Notes: a model not told the origin generated them from the sequence alone. 64,000 nucleotides of DNA from Lates calcarifer (GCF_001640805.2 NC_066842.1:24513598-24577597), one strand, 5' to 3'. Shown: positions 1 to 12,936, counted from the stretch's first letter. Numbers and translations: made by a program.

Positions 1-2647
1 GTAACACAGTTGTATTCTGAAAAAATCTTAAACTTCTTATTAATATACTTTATATTCACTACTTGTCATAGCATTTTGGTAACAAAATTAACACCCTATG
101 CAAAAAATAAATAAATGAATTAAAAAAGAAGATGAAAGAAGCAAAAAAAGAAAGAAAGCTGTATTTGAAGCTTTTTACACAACTTAATAATGGTTAGCTT
201 GCAGGTGCACACAGAGTGGGTAAAACAAGACTAATCTCAGCTATCTGTCTGGACATCTGTCACTTGAAATGGGCTTTGTCACAATCTGAACTGAAAGTGA
301 AGAAAGCAAATGAGTTTTGATGAGCTATTAAGAGATGAGACAAATAAGGTAAAAGCATCTGAGGAATGGTGGTATCAGTGTTGTGTCAGCTGCATTCATA
401 TCTTGATAAATATGATGCATATTTTACATGGATAATCCTTGTGTAGGGGTACAGAATGTGCCTGCAGAGCCAAAACACCAAAAGGCTGTGTGTGTGGACT
501 CCCACTGAAGTTTCAGATAATTTTCTATCCAAGACCAAATCTTGTAACCCCAAAACTATGGTACTGTGTATACAATTAGAGATAATACAAGCAGTTTCTT
601 GACATTTAAAACAAATAATCAAAAAAATCTCTGAGGAATACTTAACAAAACAAGAAGGAATAGTTTCGTTCTTAGGGCCAAATAACAGATAATAGGCTGT
701 CCTAATGTCAAATGAAAGTTCGTCCCAAGTGTAGTTAGTCTCTGGTGATCAGATTTAAATTAACAATACAGTATCTCAAATGATTAAATAACTGGTGCTG
801 TTTTTTTTTTTTTTTGAATGTCTGGTGATGAACTGAATTTCAAGGTTGTCAAGGTCAGAGTTTCCTACACAGACACTGTGCTTACAGTGTCATGTCATCC
901 TTGTGTGACGTACCTTCCATAACAGTAAGTCATAAAAGAGCATCCAGCTGCTGCTTCCATACATCATTTCAGCCAAAAGAGTTTCATTTCAACAAGGTGC
1001 TACAACTTCTGAGCTACATCCTTGGAAAATCAACCTGCACAAAGTCTACAGAGCTGCTTTCAGTGCAACAGAAACACAAACGCCTGTTTGTGTCTTTTAT
1101 CTTGTATTTCTTGCTTTGGGACAGGCTGCATTTACAGTACAGCATTGTAAGAGACAGTAATAATCACAGTTAAGCCTCCTGGCTGATGAAAGTAATACTA
1201 ATGTAACAAGTGGCTTGATCCATCCTGTGTCTTATTCAGGAAGGGAATTTCATTCTCTTGCAGTGCTCCCACTCAGTCTGGTAGGTATCTCTGTGGACTT
1301 TTAGTACTTAGGAGCTCTAGAACTTTACCTGCAGTTTCACCAGAGGAACCACAGTGGTTCAAACATTTGTGCCAAGAGGCCCCTGCTCTGGGGATATTAT
1401 TTTTCAATGGCACAGGAAGTACTAGAGTGGAATCTGTGCTGAACTTTGGTCAAACACAAGCTTCATGCAGTAAGATAGTAGCTGCCACTATAATCCACTA
1501 TAATCCACTATAATCCATGCTAGGATGAACAACATGACATCTGTTGACATTAACACAAAGTTAATGTCAGCCAGTGAGCCACAACACTAAAATCAGTAAC
1601 TGCTTTTAACGCTGTAATGTTGTGGATGATTGGTTTATGGTGTAAAGATCAGAGTCGTGCAAAAGTAAAATACAGAGAACACTAAAACTGTATTGTTGTT
1701 TCCTTGTGTGTGCAAATTGTATCACAAACAGTCACTTTTTTTTCTTATTTGGACAGAAACGGTAGAAATGAAACAGGGATACATATAAGGAATTTGTACA
1801 GCATGGCGGTTTCTTCTTCTGGGATCTTTTAGTTAGTTGAATGTAACAGCTCACTTTATTTATGTCCAGGAAAGAAGAAAAAAAAAAGAACATAGCGGTT
1901 CTGGGCAAATGAGGCAAGAGCATTTTGGATCCCATCTTACAGATTTCCTGTATCCAGTAATGGGTGTGAATTCCCCAGAAACATAACTTAATAATGACTG
2001 CTGTCATGGATCAGAGCAACTGTATGGAGAAGGTGCAAAGTCACTGGCTTTAATCTGAAGAAAATGACACTTTGGTTATAGTGAGTGTGACACCTCCTCC
2101 ACCTGACAGACAAAAACAAGAGTACAGATGTGAATCCATCACTAAATGATCACAACCTCCCTGGCACTTTTCCATGAATTTGAGTGGTGTGAAAGTGCAG
2201 GTGCTAGCAAGGGATGGGAGGTCTTTAAGATTCCCAAGAAGATAAGAGCAGAAGTCAGTCCTCATTTAATATGCAACCCCTTTACCTCTGGGGATGAGCT
2301 AGTAATTCTGATTATTCACCCATCTCACTATATTGTTTCTTCCATTGCTTGTCCTCTAAATTGAATTATTTTGGATTATAGTCAGGCATCTAAGAGTGCA
2401 ACTACCAGCAGAAAATTCAGAGCACAGAGCCAAAAAAAGATGGATTTCTCTGTACAAATGTCCCTCTGTATACTTGTGTGTTACACTGTCACTGCAGCCT
2501 GAACTGACTGATGTCAGGGTGATTACAGTGACTACATTCTTCACGCAAATATAGACAGGCTCTATAGGCAGGCAATGACACCTACATCACATCTCACACC
2601 ACTGCCATGCATCTTTGATGACACACCAGACACGCAGCGTACACCGT

Positions 2648-2648
<1 letters not shown>

Positions 2649-2688
<40 letters not shown>
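2649..2688. repeat. (CA)n microsatellite
   Basis: Twenty uninterrupted AC dinucleotides. The open frames across it, which read as Thr-His or Val-Cys repeats, are artefacts of the repeat. Confidence 0.97.
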
Positions 2689-2690
<2 letters not shown>

Positions 2691-3461
2691 AGAGGTCCAA
2701 ACTCTATACTGCACACTCCTCTTCAGCAGACTGCCAACAGGGATCAACTTCCATTGACTCATAAAGAGACTACTAAAAATAAGACTAGAAGGATAGAAAC
2801 CAAACAGTGCAGAACAGATCAAAACACATCATTGCGTGTTATTTGACAGACCCTCTAAAGATCCACTGAAAGAATGGAACAATTGTGGCCAAGAATCTAT
2901 TTTGTGTCTTAGAAATAATTATTCTCATGCTCTTAATTGTGTGTATCTCACATCTAAGCAGCCCTGGAGTACAATGAACGGCTGCAAACAAATGTGTTAA
3001 AGCACCCTTTCATGACCTGAATCCCTTCCTCACTGAGCGTCTGCCTCAGCATAGCCAGCAGTGTAACATGGCACCCGCCAGAGGAGCCACCTGATACATT
3101 CACCAGAGCCAGAACTTCTCATGACTGCTGTGCTAACAAAAGAGAAAATCCACCCTAAAACTGAATTTTGAAATTATTATATATTTAGTCCTTGTCTTCA
3201 CTATTAATAAATAAAATAAAATGAAAAGTCATGAGCACAGACTAAAATATATAAATCAACCAATAAATTGTTCAATTTTAAGAAATAATTAAATTTTGAA
3301 TTACTTCTTATTTTGGTTTTCATAATGACAGATTTTAATGTAGTTCGTTACCATTTCATCATTGATTTTTTTTTTTTCCAAAATGCCTTTTTATAGAGTT
3401 TTCCCCCATTACAATTTTATTTTATATATTACATGTCACTCTTCCAGACAATGGTTACCGC

Positions 3462-3647
3462 CAGTGTTCCCCCTAATTTTTCATGTGTCTGAGCATACAC
3501 ACAAACTCCTTGGACCACTGTGAGCAACATCAGATGTGCACACTGTCACACACTGTATGTGTTTTATGCGCTACATAGTTTTGCCGTGCACGGACAAACC
3601 GGGAACAGTGCGCGATTGCACAGGCGTGCAGCTTAGAGGGAACATTG
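3462..3647. mobile_element. hAT-type MITE with perfect 8-bp target duplication
   Basis: A 186-bp element begins CAGTGTTCCCCCTAA and ends, read on the other strand, CAATGTTCCCTCTAA, so it has near-matching terminal inverted repeats. Both sides are flanked by the same 8 bp, GTTACCGC (3454-3461 and 3648-3655). An 8-bp duplication and a CAG-type terminus are the signature of hAT transposases. There is no coding capacity, so it is a non-autonomous element moved in trans. It sits in galnt18 intron 1. Confidence 0.88.
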
Positions 3648-4194
3648 GTTACCGCTCTTTCATCTTTCAGCTAATCACCTTTCCTCAGCCTCTTTTAGCA
3701 AGCTCAACAACTGCTTCCAAATTTCACTAGCTGCTAATGCTAGCTAGAACCACAACAATGGCAAAACACAGCATTTGCCTAAATATAAGACATTGTTTTG
3801 GAAGTTACCTTTGCAAAATCGTATTCCTATATTGTAAAACTGTTGAGAATTGCCTGTGTCATAGATGATTAGGATCTCAAAATGTCAAATAGCATTCTGG
3901 CAGTTTTCAAGAGTCTGCCCAGGCCCACCAAATGAATTTCTGTCCATCTTCTGTCTCATGTTCTGATGTGATAATAAAATTAACAGCAGGAACTGAACTG
4001 ACTTTACAACCTTTCAGGGCACCCTGGCAAAATAACATAATTGAGTACGATCCCTTTTTGAAGCGAAAAAGATTTAATATAAAACATCATCAAATGAAAG
4101 ACAAGCACACAAACAGCATCTGCAAAAGTAATGGAGTAAAAACTACTAAGAATATTTATCAGAACTACAATGACCGAAGACAGGCCTGTAGATT

Positions 4195-4400
4195 GGGGGC
4201 GCCTGTGGCTCAGGAGGTAGCGCAGTTGCCCAGCAATCGGAAGGTCGGTAGTTCGATACCTGGCTCCTCCAGTCCGCATGCCGAAGATGTTTGTCATCTG
4301 TGTGCAAATGTGTGTGTCTGTGCTAGAAAGCACTACTGTATAGAGGTGCTGTATGAATGGGGTGAATGTGATCTGTAGTGTGAAGCACTTTGAAACACTT
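4195..4400 (+). mobile_element. tRNA-derived SINE
   Basis: The head resembles a tRNA gene: an A-box-like TGGCTCAGGAGG about 10 bp in, and a B-box-like AGTTCGATACC some 40 bp further on, together an internal RNA polymerase III promoter. It is not a tRNA: no cloverleaf can be closed, and the head runs into a body ending in a segment (near 4345-4395, GTATGAATGGGGTGAATGTG then GTGAAGCACTTTG) that resembles the 3' ends shared by many fish LINEs and SINEs. A truncated relative lies at 60931-60998. The exact 3' end is uncertain. Confidence 0.75.
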
Positions 4401-7400
4401 TCTCAGAGCTAGCACAGTAGCTGCAGACAGTAATACTAACAACTCTCCTCCACATCTAACTAACAGGACAAAACAATACTGCCCTACTGGCTCTGTCATA
4501 GCCTTTATTTTAAACTGTATATTCCTCTGTCCATTTCCCCTCTGTTTATCTGTCATTACCCCGTTTCTGCTCTGTAGCGTTAGCATGCACCAGAATTTCC
4601 CTCTTTGTCACTCCCACTGCCCTCTTTATACCCTCTCACCTCCTGTGCACAAGCATGAACATCATGATTGCTATTCACTTCATTTATATCCTGATTCTAG
4701 AGACAGGACTCTGTAGAGGCACCAGATTGTTTTCAGCACAGACGCAGAAGGGGCATCAAGCAGACTATGGAGGAGATATTCCTTGACTTTGAGTAAAAGT
4801 GCATTTGATTATATTCTATCCTTACCTGGCACCTACCTACTTACCTGGCACTGCAGAATCAGAGGCATGACGTGTAAAACAGCAGTCTCAGCTATAATTG
4901 CTATAATCAGAGTCATATTATTTTTCAAGCCAACATGGCAATTCTGAATCAACCTATTAGCTATTGCTGCAAATAAACAGTAAAAACATGATAACCAACT
5001 GAGCTAGTGTCCTAAGTAAGTCTGTGAGATCAATTACTCAGCATCAGTTGTTCCTCAGAAAAAGACAAACAACTACATCAAGGACAAAAACACAGTGTCT
5101 TTCCTTATAGTTGTTGTAACCAACAAGAGCTAGCTAGTTAGGCAGAAGTTGTTGGTTGACAGATATGAAGATATGTGACTGACTGGAAGTTGAAGGGGTG
5201 GCAACCGTTGACTACTCCACAAATATGAAAAGTTACATTAAGAAATTAAAGTATCATTAGCTCAGATAAAAAAAACAGAATGATCACATTTATTAGATCT
5301 TTTACATTATATATCCTGCACTGAGTATTTATTTTACAATGTCATATCATTTAATTCATATTTAACACTTCCTGCTGTAACGATCTTGCAAAGTCAAGAT
5401 CGGAGAGCCAAAACTAAGGTCTGTGGTCTGAGGTCATTATGATACAAGATGGAATTAATGCACTGAATTATGACAACGTCACTGTGTACAGGAACATTTA
5501 GTGCTTTAGCCTCCACTTCAATGCCAGTGAAAGTACTGTCACTTAATTTTTTTTTGTTGTTGTTAATCCAAATACAGTTTATATTTTCTCTACTCCTTTC
5601 TTAGCATTGAATTATCCTCATTCAAACCTGCAGGTCATCTCTGCAGTCTGGTCTTTTTGTATCAGTGACAAAGCATAAACACATAAACACATCAGCCCCT
5701 GGCTGATAATGTAATCTGGCACCAGCACCGAGGACCGACTGAAGTGTAGGAGAGGAGTGTGCCAAGCACTATGAAGGCTAAATTTACTCACCCGCTGTAA
5801 CCCCGGAGCCTATGTAGATTCCATTAGCACGTCTGAACAGTTCAGTACACCATAAGTCTGCCATTCCCCATGTTAATGATGAGTGCACTTTGTGTCATAC
5901 CAGCATCTCTCTGGACAAAAAGGTACTGCACTCTGAACAGTTAAGAGAATCTAAAGTGCTGCATCAGAAAATGCTGATGTTAGTGTAAATCAACACATAC
6001 AGGTGTGTGGAAAAGTTTTCATCTTCTTAGATTTGCATCTCATTCTTAACCACAATGAAGAAGTTGTGGTCATCTGTTCATCTTTTCCCACTAGTAACAA
6101 ACTGATGCTAAATCACTAGGACAATACGACTTAACAGTCCCTTAACAATGCAGTTTGGAAACACTGCCCCCTGTTGTAAACTGCCACTCTGACCTAACAG
6201 CTGGCTTTTTTCACTGTTGGATTTATAGATTTTTGCCCCCTAATTACCTGAGCAGAAAGAATGCAGGTAGTGTTTTAAAGAATGAACTGGCTCAACCAGT
6301 CTACACAAATAACAGACTGGCACCAGTAAATGAAAATCACTGTTTGCTGAATGCAATGTCCATTCATTTGCATATATTAAAAACAGTCAGCTTATAATTA
6401 TTGTTGAAGCATTGCTTGTTGAATTCTGTCCAGCACCTTATTACTCATCTGAGGTCTGACAGTTACTGTCATTTGAAATTGGATTCACTTTCACTATTTA
6501 CAGTGTGTATTTTAACAGGGTTTGGATATTGAATACACAACACAGGGCAAAAATAACAAGAAAGGTATGTTTCATGGTTTGTTCTGTTCAAATTATGTGT
6601 CTTTTTCTGCACAAAGAAAAACCCCTACACTGTAAATGTGATCAACAGTATTAATTCAGCCTCTCTGATTAACAGAACGTTGTCAACAAGCTTATTTGAA
6701 ACTGAAAATTAATCTTGGATCAGCAGTCTTTCTCAGAGATGTCTGATAAATTACAGCCCTTATCTTTCCAAGGGACCACATTCTTTAGCTGTCTATCAGG
6801 CATTAGAGAAGAGCGCTTGCTGAGGAGCACTCCAGTGTTAATCATCTCTGTGCTGCAACAGAGTGCACATTTCTCGCTAAATCCTACATTCAGTTAGTGG
6901 ATCATGTACTGTCCCATTTAGCCGTGGATAAAGGAAGAGTTTGTCCCACTTTTTAATGTGTTGACTTGCTGATATACCATTTTGAGAAGCATAATTTAAA
7001 TATGGAGGACCCAGGCGGAATACTATTAGTCCTATATGTGTATCACCAAAACATTTTACAGATGAAACTGTCCTCTCCCATTGACTAGAAACAGACCAGC
7101 AGGAGTACTATTTGGTGTTTTGAAGGGAATGTCATGTAATGTAAATGTCATAATGTGATTGACATGAAAAAGTTTATCCAGCTCTGACCTGAATAGTGTA
7201 GTTAGACAAATGACCTAATCTGATTTCTGAATTTAGGTTGGACTTAAAGAGTTAGCCAGAGAGACTATAAATGGGGTGATGATACAAATACAAATAGTAG
7301 GCTACACTGAAATGGGACACTAAGTGTCAGTGGATTTGATGCTGTACTCACTTTGGACACCACTCATTCATTTAGCATTATGAGAAACACATTTTCACAG

Positions 7401-8357
7401 TCCATAATGACCAGCAGTGCTACCCTTACAGAAAGTTTTGTCTCTTGGAACATTTAAGTGCTTTTTTTATTCCACACAGTAAAAATGTTCTTCATTACCC
7501 ACAATGCCATTTGACCAGGGAGCTCACTCAGAGATTCAGGGGTGTTGCACAAAAAAGGAACTAATGTAGCCATAAGCCTCTGGCCTCAAGCAGGGATGAG
7601 GAGTGGGCTACAGAGGCATGGTAAGCTCATTTCTTTCTAATTCCATTCCCCAGCGTTTGGTTAAAGCTTGTAGTCTTCAGCCCCACCCAGGGGTGACTGG
7701 AATGACATCACTTGATGCAGTTAATTAATTTTGCACAGCTCCTTCGAAAGCCACAAAAAAGCTGTATACAACTTTTTACACACATACCACACACACAGAC
7801 AGATTGATGGGTAAAATGCCAATGCCATTTTTTTTTATCAGTCCCCTCTGATTTTAAACTAAATATCAATGGCTATTCAACTGCTGGTTGGACAAAACAT
7901 TGTTAAACTGTGAGAAGTCATTATAAAATTTCTGTTGAATGTAAAAGGGACTTAATTATATCTATCTTCTACTTTACTAATTCATTTAATAGGACCCTGC
8001 AAAAATGTTATTTGCTTACTGTTACTGAATTTGGATGTTTGACCTTCTCTGTGCAGAATGTATACATTGTTCATACTGTCTTTACATTGATCTGCTGAAT
8101 GAGGAACCTTTCTCTGTGGCCACTGGGGGTGTACTGATCACCCATTTCCAATCATATAAAACTGAAAAATAAATAAATAAAAGAAACATTCCTGGTAACA
8201 TTCCTACGGGGAGCTACCTGCAAGGTGTTAGTGATCTGCAGTCAGTTTATAGTAAATTCAAATTGATCACACTTCTCTCTGGAGTCTGGTTCAGACATCT
8301 GTACTTGAAAAAGACAGATTCTGAACTTTCACCAGAGGAACACCGGGCTGTGCTGAC

Positions 8358-8601
8358 CTTTAATGTGCTGGTTGACGACGCTCTCCAGCCGGTCCAGCCT
8401 CTCGATAATCCTCTGGGTTTCTCCTTTACTGTCCTCCTCCAACTTTCTCTCCGCCTCGCCGCCGCTCTCCGCAACTTTGGGACCGCCGTTAGCCACATAG
8501 CTCGTGATCCAGCCGACGTACAAGAGACAAACAATGTTGGTCATGCCGCTCAGGATCACACATGTCGACACCAAAGTTTTAGTTCTCCTTGTGCACAGCA
8601 T
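8358..8601 (-). CDS. galnt18: galnt18, coding exon 1 (polypeptide N-acetylgalactosaminyltransferase 18)
   Basis: This exon encodes the N-terminal 81 residues plus one base of a GALNT18-type protein, a Golgi type II membrane protein of the family that starts mucin-type O-glycosylation by adding GalNAc to Ser/Thr. The start (ATG at 8601-8599, G at -3) matches the usual N-terminus, MLCTRRTKTLVSTCVILSG. Residues 9-37 form a signal-anchor helix (CVILSGMTNIVCLLYVGWI) and residues 49-81 a charged, coiled-coil-prone stem (RIIERLDRLESVVNQHIK). The open frame continues past the exon but loses similarity. The donor is AAAG/gtcagc at 8358/8357. The catalytic glycosyltransferase and lectin domains lie on exons outside the window. 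Paralogue assignment (a or b) is not possible here. The frame is open upstream to 8739 without an obvious better start. Confidence 0.88.
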
Positions 8602-8960
8602 CGCGACATCCCTCCATGGGCTTCTTGTTCCCGACGCACACAGGCAGGTGGATTGAGGAGGAGATTCACTGGAGCAATGTATCCAAATGTGACCACAGTG
8701 ATGCGATGCCGTGCAGTCAGTTCGCATCTGCGCTTGCAAAATCCTCCGGAGGCTTAAAATGCTTCAGCCTGCTGTAATGATATTATTTCTGATAAACATA
8801 GTACGAAGGAGAGTCCCCGGCGAGTCAAGCTGTGCTCAGCCGCTGCAAAGCTGTCACAATCAGCGCCGCCGCCCCCTCCAGCCTGTAGTCCTCATACTGC
8901 CCAATAGGAGGTGAGGAGGCGGGATCTGCTCCTCTCTGCCGGCCCCTTCACAGCTGGAGT
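8602..8960 (-). promoter_or_regulatory. galnt18 5' UTR and CpG-rich promoter region
   Basis: The stretch upstream of the start codon (higher coordinates) is clearly GC- and CpG-richer than its AT-rich surroundings, as expected for a CpG-island promoter. A short upstream ATG (8607-8605) overlaps the true start out of frame and could weaken translation. I see no convincing TATA box. The transcription start cannot be placed from sequence alone. Confidence 0.6.
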
Positions 8961-9563
8961 ACACAGCGGAGGGTGGAGAGGGAGGGGGATAATGCCAGGA
9001 AGCTGAAGTACATCGACCCAAACAGTGACGGATAGGCGCGGTGATTTAGTAAAAATGAAACAGGTGCGCTCATGCTAAGACTGGATTATCCTGGGTGTGT
9101 ACATGTACGTACATGTGTGGTTTGTAATGTTTACTACAAGTGTCTATGTTTGAGTGTGGTGTGAAGGTGTGTGTCGTTTTGTGAGTGGTGTTTAAACACT
9201 GTAGATTCTATTGTGCAACAACAGATGTAGGCAAAAGCACCTGGAGGGGGCTGAAGAGAAATGACTGGGGAAGCCATGTTATGCTGTTCTGTTGCCTGGA
9301 GGGAGGCTAGACTGAGCTTTTTTGGGACAGTGAAAAGGTCAGGCTCTTTCGTATTATCTGTTATTTCGTATTTTCGTTAACCCTTTTATGCTTGCCATAA
9401 CATTGGTGTAAGCTCAGTCCACTTTTGTGTCAAAATTTACATTAACATTAACATTCCATCATCATATTAATGGAGCAATATAAGTTGGCACATACAAGAT
9501 GTACCAACACTGATATATATTTTTAGATACTGGGGGAGATTGTTGTAGGTTTCTTTCAGCCAA

Positions 9564-9599
<36 letters not shown>

Positions 9600-9655
9600 C
9601 TGTGTGTATGTGTATGTATGTGTGTGTGTGTATGAGTGTGTGTGTATGAGGAGTG
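9564..9655. repeat. (TA)n(TG)n compound microsatellite
   Basis: About ten TA units pass directly into TG units, interrupted by TA and GA variants. The alternating purine-pyrimidine run is a likely site of length variation. Confidence 0.95.
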
Positions 9656-9809
9656 TGTCTCTCTTAGAAAAAGTGAAACATAAGTTTCAGCTCCTCTGCC
9701 CAGCCAAATCATCAGAGGTGTGCCTTCATGACTTTGCTGCTAGCAGGTGGTTTGTCCAAAAGCCTCTCATTTGCATCACTTCCCCGCCCTGTGGATTTTT
9801 TATGAATAC

Positions 9810-9828
9810 ACACACTCTCTCTCTCTCT

Positions 9829-9862
<34 letters not shown>
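9810..9862. repeat. (CT)n-(CA)n compound microsatellite
   Basis: A short CT run is followed by about 15 CA units. Confidence 0.95.
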
Positions 9863-9863
<1 letters not shown>

Positions 9864-11251
9864 CTGATCACCAGCCACCAAGGGTGCCTACCTGAGAGCT
9901 AAAGTAACTTCAGAGCTTCACACCATCAACAGATGGATCTCACAGTTAGAGCCTCTAGGCTGCCGCTTTCATCTTTGTCTTTCATCCACTGCTTTGCCAA
10001 TCACACACACGCACACACACACTCCCTCAGCTACACACATGTGGTGCTGAATCGAAAACTCTCCATTCACCCAAGAGCACTCTAGCAGATTCAGCCGACT
10101 CGCCTAGGCTATAAATAATGCATTAGATCTGAAATATTAAGGCTCTCTGCTCTATGCTGTTCTCAATCTTGTCTGACTGACTGTCTGTCCATCTGTCTGT
10201 TTTACTTCCATCTTTCCACTCCCTCATTTTGGCCAAAAAAGGAAGAAAAACAGTAATTGATTGTGAGTGTGCAGCATATGAGGACAAAATATGTTAAAAC
10301 TTCCTAAAGATACTGAATCTTTGTCATCTGTTCACACATACACGCAGTTGTTGAAGTGAACTTCAAGTAGGCTTCAAGGCAATCATATGTGATATTAAAG
10401 ACAGATTCTTCAGTGCTCAGTTTAATCAAAAATATCTAGTTCATACTAAAATCCAATGTGACAGCCTGTTCCTATATATATGGAATACCTTCTTGCCTCT
10501 CAAAAGCCTGAAAATTGCAGTTATGTTTAGTTTAATAAAAGTTTTTATGTAGAAAAAAAAACAGTTGTAATTTTATTTACTGTTTCCCACCAAAACACAC
10601 TGCTGTATCATCGAGGCCTAATGAACATGCTGAACATATTTCCCTCCCCATAAAACGTTTGCAAAGCTGATGAATTTTTAGCCTACATTGTTAACATCCG
10701 ATATTTTCATCATTTCATTGCTACATTTCTATGTCCATTCCACCACCAACTGTTGATCAGTCAACCATCGGCAGGACTATGTATGACAGGACTGTGTTAC
10801 CCAAGATAATTACAAAAGGACACATTCTTAATCACACAGACACTCTGTGCCTTTAAGCCTGTAATTTACATACTCATATCTGATTCATTTATTTTCTCCT
10901 GTTGCCACTACACCACTGCACAACAGAGTAGTCCACTTCCAACTGGAATATAAAGCAACTCTGTTTTCAGAAGGGATTATACAAGCACAACTGATCTCCA
11001 GATTGTCACATCATTCTTGTGTATCAGAGGACATTTTTTTTGCTGCTGGGTAACTTTTGAGAGTTGAGTCATGGTAAGCAGCACCAGGGTCTGTTCAATT
11101 AATGCGTGTCCTGTTTACAAACAATCAGGGAATGTGCAAGCAGCAGGGTGGTAGAATAGTTGCATTTTCAAGATAAATGTGTACATTTTCAGTTTTTAGA
11201 CATAAAGGAACTCTGTGGAAACCAGTAAAATTGCTGCTTAGAGGTAACTAT

Positions 11252-11557
11252 TGGTGCGTTCCACTTACATCGGAGGTTGAGAAGTCGGAAAAACGTGGAT
11301 GCTCACAGAGACTTTATAGTTGCTCTTTCAGAGCATAGACAACTTCAAAATAAATATGTACTCCACCTGAAGAACACCTCAGTTATTAACATTATATTGT
11401 AAACACTTCAGAACTTTAACTGTTCAAGAAAAAAAGAAATGTTAAACCATCAACATGAACCATTTCAAACATTGGGTTTTCTTCGACTTTCCATGTTGGA
11501 ATTCAGGGGGCATTCCAGTTAAAATTTCCAACTTCTGAGTACAACTGGAACACACCA
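11252..11557. mobile_element. palindromic MITE with TAT target duplication
   Basis: A 306-bp segment starts TGGTGCGTTCCAC and ends, on the opposite strand, TGGTGTGTTCCAG. The flanks carry the same three bases, TAT (11249-11251 and 11558-11560). Internal pieces are also complementary between the halves (AGTCGGAAAAACG near the left, CGACTTTCCATG towards the right). A 3-bp AT-rich duplication suggests a PIF/Harbinger-like mover, but this is inference. It has no coding capacity. Confidence 0.7.
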
Positions 11558-11861
11558 TATGCATGTGGTCTCAGCCCACTCAAAATGGAGAACAAAAGCA
11601 AATGGCAGACGTAGGAGAACCATGGAACTCAGTCTCTCAAGGTCCTTCACCTTTTCACATCAGGTGTAAAATCCCACAACTCCAGCTACAATTGGTCTCT
11701 ATATGGCCCAGGGTCCGTGATGTCACCAGGCCAACAAAAAGGAGGTGTTCTCCATTCTACCAGTCTCTCTACCCTGCTCATCAAAAGAGCAGGAGCCCTC
11801 TCTGCTGCTCTTCGAGAGAGAGCATTAGTTGCTCTCCTCATCATTCAGCGGAGGAACAGAG

Positions 11862-12936
11862 CAGGGATGGGCATAATTAATTGATGAATGATTATTGATT
11901 GTTAAGAATTTTGTTGATCACGTGGAATTTAATCGATACATTCATATCAACAACATTGTGTAGTGTGTCTTGAAGCAATAGCAACCAGCAGGTGGCACAA
12001 TTAAAATTTAACAGGCCTACCTTCAAGCTGTCGTAGAAATTAAAGGTAATCATTAAGAGAGCATTCGTGCCTTGCCCCTGAGCACGCTGACATGCTCATC
12101 TTTTTCAATAAATATCAAGTTAAAAAAATCTAAATAAGTAGGCTGGAGTTACTTTACTGTCTTGGTTACACTCTGTGCTAAATAGTCTAATGTTCTATAT
12201 TCTTTATTCACATGTTTTATTCATCTTTGATATGATTGATAACTTTTATATTGTGACTAAAAGACTCCCAGTTGTGGTTACACTGTTAATCTGTTAGGTC
12301 TGTTAGGTCTGAACCAGATCCTCAGGCTTCACTGCCTTTATGCGTCCATTCATTATCTATACCACTTATCCGTTAACTGTCGCGGGGGGGCTGGAGCCTA
12401 TCCGAGCTGACATTGGGTGAGAGGTGGGATACACCCTTTACAGATCGCCAGTCAATCGCAGGGCCAACATATACAGAGACAAACAACCAGTCACACTCAC
12501 ATTCACAGCTACAGGCAATTTCGAGTCACCAACTAACCTAAGCTGCATGTCTTTGGATGGTGGGAGGAAGCTGGAGTACCTGGGCACAGGCACTAGGAGA
12601 ACATGCAAACTCCACATAGAAAACCCAAACCCAGAACCTGACAGTGCTAACCACTGCACCACTGTGCCGCTTCACTGCCTTTATGAATGTTGCATATTTT
12701 TTTTTTGTTTTGCTTTGTGTTATTTCAGTTTTAATGTCTTTTTTCTGTTTAAGATGACTGTTATCAGACCATAATTTCTTCTTGGAATAAAGATTTAATT
12801 GAGGAAAAACAAGCTTTCTTTAGTAGCCTATTTCCTACATGGGCATTTTCAGGATAAAAAATAACAATTAATCGATAATTGATCGTTAATTTTCTCAATG
12901 ATCGATCAAGAACATTTCTTCAAATAACCATCCCTA
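11862..12936. mobile_element. hAT-type non-autonomous element, 1.1 kb
   Basis: The termini are CAGGGATG and CATCCCTA, a typical hAT inverted repeat. The flanking 8 bp are GAACAGAG (11854-11861) and GAACAAAG (12937-12944), a 7/8-match target duplication. Subterminal regions on both sides are rich in ATCGATTAATT-type palindromes. No transposase reading frame remains. A second repeat (12345-12680) is inserted inside it, so this element is the older of the two. Confidence 0.75.
12345..12680 (+). repeat. dispersed teleost repeat nested in the hAT element
   Basis: The stretch contains the familiar fish interspersed sequence around CTGCATGTCTTTGGATGGTG and GAGAACATGCAAACTCCACA. The same sequence occurs inverted at 13435-13682, where it ends in a short ATGGATAGATGG tail, suggesting a SINE or a LINE 3' end. 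I cannot name the family. Confidence 0.6.

Larger units (their letters stand above)
1..8357 (-). other. galnt18: galnt18 intron 1 (5' part, runs off the left edge)
   Basis: The splice donor at 8357 (minus strand) opens an intron that continues leftward past the window edge. I see no further galnt18 exon: none of the short open frames here encodes glycosyltransferase-like sequence. The stretch is AT-rich and carries a CA microsatellite, a short 10-11-bp triplication near 1485-1517, a hAT MITE and a tRNA-SINE. The rest is unremarkable. A very long first intron is typical of this gene in vertebrates (general knowledge). Confidence 0.7.
8961..11251. other. intergenic DNA upstream of galnt18
   Basis: No gene is recognisable. 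The stretch holds two microsatellite clusters, annotated separately, and short CA runs near 10000-10022. Distal regulatory elements for galnt18 could lie here but cannot be recognised. Confidence 0.6.

Noticed and set aside
892..1173. 93-codon plus-strand frame in the galnt18 intron
   Set aside because: Composition as expected by chance; no similarity recognised and no splice signals in place.
4195..4262. Possible tRNA gene
   Set aside because: A and B boxes are present but no cloverleaf closes, and the sequence continues into a SINE body; the relative at 60931 is a truncated SINE head.
8247..8534. 95-codon minus-strand frame overlapping galnt18 exon 1
   Set aside because: It is the exon read in another frame; Arg/Ser-rich composition comes from GC-rich DNA.
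8263..8757. 164-codon plus-strand frame opposite galnt18 exon 1
   Set aside because: Antisense shadow of the exon and its CpG-rich leader, with no recognisable domain.
11563..11880. 105-codon plus-strand frame
   Set aside because: It crosses a MITE flank and a hAT end, with no domain-like sequence or splice context.
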